A DNA stretch of 64,000 nucleotides, from assembly GCF_027105095.1 (NCBI RefSeq), contig NZ_CP114278.1, positions 2,046,001 through 2,110,000 of the forward strand, written 5' to 3'. A program made the position numbers and the translations under genes. Positions 58,734 through 64,000 of this stretch are shown piece after piece. How positions within the stretch are numbered: position 1 is the first letter of the stretch; each line of letters begins with the position of its first letter. The notes below the pieces were generated by a model. The model was not told where the DNA came from and made no database searches. It saw only the letters and a program-made list of their open reading frames with translations. Origin of the DNA: Brevundimonas vesicularis (GTDB lineage: Bacteria > Pseudomonadota > Alphaproteobacteria > Caulobacterales > Caulobacteraceae).

Positions 58734-59630
58734 ATGGCGATCGTCGGCATCCGGCGCCAACCGCCCCTGGCGGACGCATCCTGCGCGCCCGACGATCTGC
58801 GTCTGCAGGTTCAGGCGCGTCTGGCCGAGGTGGCGCCGGCGCACGACGGCCTGCTGTCCACGGCGGCCCGCGAGGCCTTGCTGGGACAGGGAAAACGCGT
58901 CCGGCCGGTGCTGGCCATGCTGGCGGCGGCACATGTCGGCGGCGATCCGGAAGACGCCTTGGACTATGGCTGCGCGCTTGAAATGGTCCATGCCGCGTCG
59001 CTGGTTCTGGACGACCTGCCGTGCATGGACGACGCCTCGCTGCGTCGGGGCCAGCCGACCCTGCACCGTCGCCACGGCGAGGATACGGCGGTTCTGGCGG
59101 CCGTGGCCTTATTGAACCAGGCGACGCGTCTGGTGCTGCAGACCCCGGCGCCGGGGGAAGCGCGTCTGGCGGCCCTGGACCTTTTGACGCAGGCGATCGG
59201 CTTCGACGGCCTGTCCGAGGGTCAGATGCGCGACCTGCGCGACGACGCGAGGGATCGCGACGAAACCGCCTTGCGCCAGATCAATGACCTGAAAACCGGC
59301 GCCCTGTTCGTGGCCACCGTGCGCGGCGGGGGGCTGCTCGGCGGCGGCGATGCGCAGGATCTCGCGCGACTGTCGATTTTCGGCGAGGCGGTCGGCTTCG
59401 CCTTCCAGCTCTGCGACGATCTGCTGGATGCCTGTTCGACCGTCGACGCCGTCGGCAAGGACGTGGGTCAGGACGACGACACCACCACCTTCGTCGATCT
59501 GTGGGGCGAATGCCGGGCGCGCGCGGCGGTGCGGCAGTCGCTGGCCAAGGCGGTCGAGGCGGTCGGCCATGACAGCCCCCTGGCTCTCTATGTCCTGGAC
59601 CTTTTCCAGCAGGCCGAACTTGGGGTCTGA
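58734..59630 (+). CDS. crtE: Geranylgeranyl diphosphate synthase
   Basis: The 298-residue trans-prenyltransferase has the first Asp-rich motif in LVLDDLPCMDDASLRRGQPT and the second in AFQLCDDLLDACSTVD. The insertion inside the first motif (DDxxxxD) is typical of bacterial type II GGPP/FPP synthases. GGPP is the C20 unit for phytoene. An FPP synthase role cannot be excluded from sequence alone, but the cluster supports CrtE. A GGGAG site lies six bases before the ATG. Confidence 0.92.
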   Translation: MAIVGIRRQPPLADASCAPDDLRLQVQARLAEVAPAHDGLLSTAAREALLGQGKRVRPVLAMLAAAHVGGDPEDALDYGCALEMVHAASLVLDDLPCMDDASLRRGQPTLHRRHGEDTAVLAAVALLNQATRLVLQTPAPGEARLAALDLLTQAIGFDGLSEGQMRDLRDDARDRDETALRQINDLKTGALFVATVRGGGLLGGGDAQDLARLSIFGEAVGFAFQLCDDLLDACSTVDAVGKDVGQDDDTTTFVDLWGECRARAAVRQSLAKAVEAVGHDSPLALYVLDLFQQAELGV

Positions 59631-60537
59631 CGGCGCGCCGGCCCTGTCGCTGAGCGGGATCGAAGCGGGCTACGACGGCCGACCTGTGCTGCGTGACTTC
59701 AGCCTGAGCATCGCTGCGGGCGAGGTCTATGCCCTGCTCGGGGCGAATGGCGCGGGCAAGTCCACGGTGGCGCGTGTCGCCTCAGGGCTGCTGCTTGCTC
59801 GGCGCGGGCGTGTCGTCCTGGGCGAAGGCGGCGGACCACGCGGGCGCATCGGGCTGGCGCCGCAGGACAGCGCCCTGTTCCCGGCCCTGTCGCCGCGCGA
59901 GAACGTCGATGTGACGGCGCGGCTATGCGGCGTGCCCAAGCGTGATCGCGGCGCCGCCGTGAACCGCGCGCTCGACCTGACCGGCTGCGGCCCGCGCGCG
60001 GACCAGCCGGTGCGCACCCTGTCCGGCGGCTGGAAGCGGCGCGCCAACCTCAGCGCCGCCCTGGTCGGGCAACCGCGGCTGCTGATCGCCGACGAACCGA
60101 CGGAAGGCGTGGATGCGACGACCCGCGGCGTCCTGTCGGTCGCACTGCGCGAAACCGCAAAAGCCGGCGCCGGCTGCCTGCTGATCAGCCATGATGCCTT
60201 CTTCGTCGCCGACACCGCCGACCGGATCGGGGTCCTGGCGCAGGGGCGGCTGCTGGCCGAAGGCGCGCCGAACGCCCTACTTCATCGCGCGTTCGGCTCA
60301 GCTCGGCTGCTCAGCATTCGCCTGACCCGACCGGCTTCGGACCCCGCCGCCCAATGGTTCGCCCAGGCGGGGCTGACCGCGTCCGACGACGGACTGGAGT
60401 GGCGGCGGCTCTGCGAGGACGCCTTGGCCATCGCCCAGATGCTGGCCGCCGTCGTCGATGGCGAGGACGGCGAGGTCGCCGTGCGCCGCCCCGGCCTGGA
60501 CGATCTGGTCGCACAGCTGTCGCAGGCTCCGTCATGA
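59590..60537 (+). CDS. ABC exporter ATP-binding protein in the carotenoid cluster
   Basis: The 315-residue ATPase has Walker A LLGANGAGKSTVARVASG, Q-loop GLAPQDSALFPALSP, signature RTLSGGWKRRANLSAALVG, Walker B LLIADEPTEGVD and H-loop LLISHDAFFVADTADRIG. It fits the DrrA/NatA-like class that pairs with ABC-2 permeases. ATG at 59590 lies inside crtE and overlaps it by 41 bases in another frame, so translation is coupled to crtE. The last 70 or so residues are a variable tail. The substrate is unknown. Confidence 0.85.
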   Translation: MSWTFSSRPNLGSDGAPALSLSGIEAGYDGRPVLRDFSLSIAAGEVYALLGANGAGKSTVARVASGLLLARRGRVVLGEGGGPRGRIGLAPQDSALFPALSPRENVDVTARLCGVPKRDRGAAVNRALDLTGCGPRADQPVRTLSGGWKRRANLSAALVGQPRLLIADEPTEGVDATTRGVLSVALRETAKAGAGCLLISHDAFFVADTADRIGVLAQGRLLAEGAPNALLHRAFGSARLLSIRLTRPASDPAAQWFAQAGLTASDDGLEWRRLCEDALAIAQMLAAVVDGEDGEVAVRRPGLDDLVAQLSQAPS

Positions 60538-61601
60538 TGGCGGTGGCGGGCGCCTGGGCGAGAGGGTTTTGGCGCGAACGGGCAGGCGTGATCCTGACCC
60601 TGCTGTTGCCGCCCCTGGTCTATCTGCTGTTCTCGGCGATCTTCGGCGCGGGCGCGCGCGGCGACATCGACACCACCGTCGTGCTGCACGATGCGTCGCG
60701 CACGCCCGCGACGGCGGCGATCCGCGAAGCGGTGTCGAAGGACATGGGCGATCGTCTTCGCATCGTCGACGATCGCGAGGCCTTCGATCGCGCCGTCATC
60801 GACGGTCGCGCTGACGCCGGCATACTGATTCGGCCATCGACGCAGGGACCGCCAAAACTGGTGATCGTTTCCGCCGCCGGCCGGGACGTGGCGGCATCGG
60901 CGCTTCAGGCGCGGCTGGAGCCGATGGCCGCCGCCCTGTCTGGTCAGGTTGCACGACCCGCGTCGCGCGTTCAGACCCTGCAGATCGGTCCCCAGGGTGA
61001 TGTGCAGGCGACCTACTATGCGGGCGCGGTCAGCGTCATGTTCGTCTTCTTCGCCGCCATGCACGGGGCCATGGGCGGGCTGGACGAGCGGCGATCCGGC
61101 CTCCAATCCCGCCTGGCCCTGGCCCGCGGCGGCCTTGCGCCCATCCTTGGCGGAAGGGCTGCCTGGCTGACGACGGTGGGCGTGATGCAGTCGGCGGCGG
61201 TCTTCGTCGCCGCCTGGGTCAAGTTGCCTGACCTGGCCCCCTGGCAGATGGCGGCGACGGCAGTCACAGCCTTGGCGGTCGGTTTCTGCGCCGCCGGCTT
61301 GGCCCTGGCGCTGACGGCGGCGTGTCGATCGCGCGAACAGGCCCAGCCGCTGACGACCTGCGTGGTCCTGCTGCTGGCCGCTCTGGGCGGATCGATGGCG
61401 CCGCGCTTTCTGATGCCCGAAGCCTTCCGTGACCTCGGCTGGATCACGCCCCACGCCTGGGCCATCGAGGCCTATCAGGCCGTGATCTGGCGCGGCGAGT
61501 TCACCTCGACCGTCATCGCCGCCTGGGCGGTCATGGCTGGTCTGGGCGCAGGCGGCCTTGCGGTCGCCCTGATGTTGGAAAGGCGGCGCGCCGCCCGCTG
61601 A
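60534..61601 (+). CDS. ABC-2 type permease in the carotenoid cluster
   Basis: The 355-residue membrane protein starts MMAVAGAWARGFWRERAGVI. One helix is followed by an extracytoplasmic domain (residues about 40-160) and five helices, the ABC-2 membrane layout, with LGGSMAPRFLMPEAFRDLGW and ITPHAWAIEAYQAVIWRGEF near the end. The start overlaps the ATPase stop. With the ATPase it forms a likely exporter; lipids, carotenoids or their derivatives are possible cargo. It converges with crtB across three bases. Confidence 0.87.
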   Translation: MMAVAGAWARGFWRERAGVILTLLLPPLVYLLFSAIFGAGARGDIDTTVVLHDASRTPATAAIREAVSKDMGDRLRIVDDREAFDRAVIDGRADAGILIRPSTQGPPKLVIVSAAGRDVAASALQARLEPMAAALSGQVARPASRVQTLQIGPQGDVQATYYAGAVSVMFVFFAAMHGAMGGLDERRSGLQSRLALARGGLAPILGGRAAWLTTVGVMQSAAVFVAAWVKLPDLAPWQMAATAVTALAVGFCAAGLALALTAACRSREQAQPLTTCVVLLLAALGGSMAPRFLMPEAFRDLGWITPHAWAIEAYQAVIWRGEFTSTVIAAWAVMAGLGAGGLAVALMLERRRAAR

Positions 61602-61604
61602 TCG

Positions 61605-62537
61605 TCAGACGTGGGTCCACAAGGCCGGGCGCGGCGGCGGCTCGCGCCAAGCGTCCAGCGTCTTGCACCACAGGGCGATCAGACCACCCCGCCCCAGCAG
61701 CATCAGCTTGCCCGCCTTGTCGACGGACGTCCGCCCGTCCCAGGCGCTCACGCCGGCGCGCGACACATGGCGGCCGATAGACCGATAGACGCCGCGCGCC
61801 GTGGCGATGGCCCAGGCCGAGCGCGGGTTCAGATCGCGCAACCCCCACCGCGCCGAGGCGTAGAAGGGCTCGGCCGCCGCCACCAGACGCTGCGCCGTCT
61901 TGGCCACGGCGGCGCGGTGCTGGGGCTGATCGACCTGATCGCGGGGCACGCCCGCTTCATCCAGCCAGGCGCCGGGCAGATAGACCCGCCCCCCCTTCGC
62001 ATCCTCGACGACGTCGCGGGCGATGTTCGTCAGCTGAAACGCCAGCCCCAGGTCCTGGGCGCGTCGCAGGGTCGGCGTATCGTCCACCCCCATGATCCGC
62101 GCCATCATCACCCCGACGACGCCGGCGACGTGATAGGCATAGTCCAGCGTGTCCTCCAGCGTATCGTAGCGCCGGCCGACCACGTCCATCTCGAACCCCT
62201 GCAACAGGTCCATCGCCTCGTCGGCCGGAATGCCATGACGCATGGCGACGCGCTGGAAGGCGGTGAAGACCGGGTCCGTCTGCGGCTCTCCGGCCAGGGC
62301 GGCGGCGGTGCGCAAACGCAGTTCGTCCAGCTTCTCGCCGGCCAGAACCGGATCGATGCCGACCGCGCCGTGGCCCAGCACCTGGCCGTCGATCTCGTCG
62401 TCGCAGTGCCGGCACCAGGAATACAGCATCCAGGCGTCATCCCGGATCGCCGCCGGGAACAGGCGCGCGGCGGCGGCGAAGCTCTTGGACCCCTGCTCCA
62501 TCGACTGGCGGCTGTGATCCAGGACGGCGTCGGTCAT
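61605..62537 (-). CDS. crtB: Phytoene synthase
   Basis: The 310-residue enzyme joins two GGPP to phytoene. The Asp-rich motifs are in SWCRHCDDEIDGQVLG and QLTNIARDVVEDAKGGRV, with YLPGAWLDEAGVPRDQVDQ after. Start MTDAVLDHSRQSMEQGSKSF is typical of CrtB. The ATG overlaps the crtI stop, so crtI and crtB form a translational pair. Confidence 0.96.
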   Translation of the reverse strand: MTDAVLDHSRQSMEQGSKSFAAAARLFPAAIRDDAWMLYSWCRHCDDEIDGQVLGHGAVGIDPVLAGEKLDELRLRTAAALAGEPQTDPVFTAFQRVAMRHGIPADEAMDLLQGFEMDVVGRRYDTLEDTLDYAYHVAGVVGVMMARIMGVDDTPTLRRAQDLGLAFQLTNIARDVVEDAKGGRVYLPGAWLDEAGVPRDQVDQPQHRAAVAKTAQRLVAAAEPFYASARWGLRDLNPRSAWAIATARGVYRSIGRHVSRAGVSAWDGRTSVDKAGKLMLLGRGGLIALWCKTLDAWREPPPRPALWTHV

Positions 62538-64000
62538 GCCGGCTGCCTCGCGTCCTCGATCATCAGGGCGGCGGTGGCCTTAGCCGATCCGACCACGCCC
62601 GGCACGCCCGCGCCGGGATGGGTGCCGGCGCCCACGAAATACAGGTTGGGGATCTGGTCGTCGCGGTTATGCACCCGGAACCAGGCGCTCTGGGTCAGGA
62701 TAGGCTCCAGCGAGAAGGCCGAACCCTGGTGGGCGTTCAGCTGGTCGCGGAAATCGACCGGCGTGAAGATCCGGCAGGTATCCAGGTCCGCCGTCAAACC
62801 GGGGATGTAGCGTTCTTCCAGATAGGCCAGAATCCGGTCGCGATAGCGCGGCCCCTCGACCTCCCAGTCGATGTCGGCCGAGGCTAGGTGCGGCACCGGC
62901 GCCAGCACATAGAAGGCGTCGCAGCCTTCCGGCGCCAGTGACGGATCGGTCCGCGTCGGCGCATGCAGATACAGCGAGAAGTCATCGGGCAGGTCCGGCC
63001 CCTTGAAGATTTCGGCGATCAGCTCGCGATAGCGCGGCCCGAACAGCACCGTGTGGTGGCGCACCTCCGGGTGGACGCGTTTCAGGCCGAAATAGATGAC
63101 GAACAGCGACATGGAGTGACGCCGCGACGCCAGCTTGGCGCCCTCCTTTTGACCGCGCGGTTCCTGACCCAGCAGGCGCTGATAGGTGTGCACCACGTCG
63201 GCATTGGAGGCGACCATGTCGAAGGCCAGCGTCTCGCCGTTGACCACCACGCCGGTCGCGCGACCGTTCGCCATGGTGATGCGCTCGACCGGACTGTTCA
63301 GCCGCACTTCCCCGCCCAGATCCTTGAGCAGACGCACCATGGCCTGGATCAGCGCACCAGTACCGCCGCGCGGGAACCACACGCCCCAGCGCCGCTCCAG
63401 CGCATGGATCAGGGCATAGATCGACGATGTCGCGAACGGATTGCCGCCGACCAGCAGGGAGTGGAAGCTGAACGCCTGACGCAGATGCTCGTCCTGAATA
63501 TAGCTGGCGACCTTGTCATAGACCGACCGCCAGGCCTGAAGCCGCATCAGCTCCGGCGCCGCCTTGACCATGCTTGCGAAGTCCAGGAACGGCACGGCTC
63601 CCAGCTTCAGATAGCCTTCCTTCAGCAGGTCCTGCGAATAGGCGAGGAACTTGCGATAGCCTTCCTTGTCGGCCGGATTGCGCGCCACGATCTGGCGGTC
63701 CAGCTCGTCCTGGTCGTTGACGTAGTCGAAGACGTCGCCGTCTTCCCAGCATAGCCGATAGAAGGGCGCGACCGGCAACAGTTCGACGTAGTCCGACAGC
63801 TTGCGCCCACTGGCCTCGAACAGTTCCTCCAGCGCCGACGGGTCGGTGATGACGGTGGGACCGGCGTCGAAGGTATAGCCCTTGTCCTTGAAGACGTAAG
63901 CCCGGCCGCCCTCCAGATCGCGGGCCTCGAACACCGTGGTCTGTATGCCCGCCGACTGCAGCCGTATGGCCAGCGACAAGCCTCCGAAGCCCGATCCGAT
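62534..64000 (-). CDS. crtI: Phytoene desaturase (partial, 5' end outside the window)
   Basis: Nearly the whole gene is present; the N-terminus is cut by the window edge just before IGSGFGGLSLAIRLQSAGIQ, the FAD-binding Gly motif. The late CrtI signature GAGTHPGAGVPGVVGSAKAT lies near the C-terminus, and ARPPRGGTGALIQ-like substrate-loop text reads here WFPRGGTGALIQAMVRLL. It converts phytoene to lycopene through four desaturations. About 488 codons are visible with no break, so it looks intact. Confidence 0.96.
   Translation of the reverse strand: MGSGFGGLSLAIRLQSAGIQTTVFEARDLEGGRAYVFKDKGYTFDAGPTVITDPSALEELFEASGRKLSDYVELLPVAPFYRLCWEDGDVFDYVNDQDELDRQIVARNPADKEGYRKFLAYSQDLLKEGYLKLGAVPFLDFASMVKAAPELMRLQAWRSVYDKVASYIQDEHLRQAFSFHSLLVGGNPFATSSIYALIHALERRWGVWFPRGGTGALIQAMVRLLKDLGGEVRLNSPVERITMANGRATGVVVNGETLAFDMVASNADVVHTYQRLLGQEPRGQKEGAKLASRRHSMSLFVIYFGLKRVHPEVRHHTVLFGPRYRELIAEIFKGPDLPDDFSLYLHAPTRTDPSLAPEGCDAFYVLAPVPHLASADIDWEVEGPRYRDRILAYLEERYIPGLTADLDTCRIFTPVDFRDQLNAHQGSAFSLEPILTQSAWFRVHNRDDQIPNLYFVGAGTHPGAGVPGVVGSAKATAALMIEDARQPA

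Overview
The window is high-GC DNA packed with genes, and it looks chromosomal and alphaproteobacterial. The most likely source is Brevundimonas or a close relative in Caulobacterales. The main reasons are: a carotenoid cluster in the order crtI-crtB-two ABC genes-crtE-idi(type 2)-crtZ-crtG-like, which as far as I recall matches known Brevundimonas clusters; a nuo operon with split nuoC/nuoD; a RegB/RegA pair; a bactofilin; an aerobic-type CobS; and typical alphaproteobacterial dispersed palindromic repeats. I saw no rRNA, insertion sequence, prophage or CRISPR array.

Layout. 1-12674 (minus): respiratory complex I operon nuoA to nuoM (nuoM cut by the window edge), with three extra small genes between core subunits. 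12880-16177: AbgT-family transporter, two identical tRNA-Asp genes, and a glycosyltransferase. 16490-19783: a large autotransporter. 19842-22728 (minus): tRNA-Val, HU and Lon protease. 23011-23542: three tiny overlapping plus-strand genes. 23539-31391 (minus): a complete SUF iron-sulfur assembly operon (iscR, iscS-like, sufB, an intruding lipoprotein, sufC, sufD, sufS, sufT, sufA, tfoX-like), with a candidate IscR operator upstream. 31550-36669: a hydrolase, a frameshifted YdeI-like gene, AhpF/AhpC, NamZ-like and DOMON-like proteins. 36670-37179: a gene-free stretch with nested palindromes and duplicated 9-bp iterons. 37180-40833: tyrS, bcp, bactofilin, and prfB with a programmed +1 frameshift. 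40953-47730: PBP1A, Ohr, CobS, a hybrid histidine kinase, a small membrane protein and a HIT protein. 47727-54707 (minus): cytochrome bo3 oxidase cyoABCD, SURF1, and the redox regulators RegB/RegA in one run. 54822-56174: an MFS transporter. 56303-64000: carotenoid genes plus an ABC exporter.

How the genes fit together. Complex I and the bo3 quinol oxidase form the two ends of an aerobic respiratory chain. RegB/RegA downstream of the oxidase would let quinone redox state feed back on it. The SUF operon supplies clusters to complex I and other Fe-S enzymes. AhpCF, Bcp and Ohr remove peroxides, and the carotenoids add membrane antioxidant capacity. Most of the window is well-known housekeeping content. 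The less familiar points are the small genes set into the nuo and suf operons, the three-gene micro-operon at 23011-23542, the iteron and palindrome block before tyrS, the repeats that supply translation signals, and the ABC exporter inside the carotenoid cluster. Start positions were chosen by eye from Shine-Dalgarno sites, stop/start overlaps and family N-termini.
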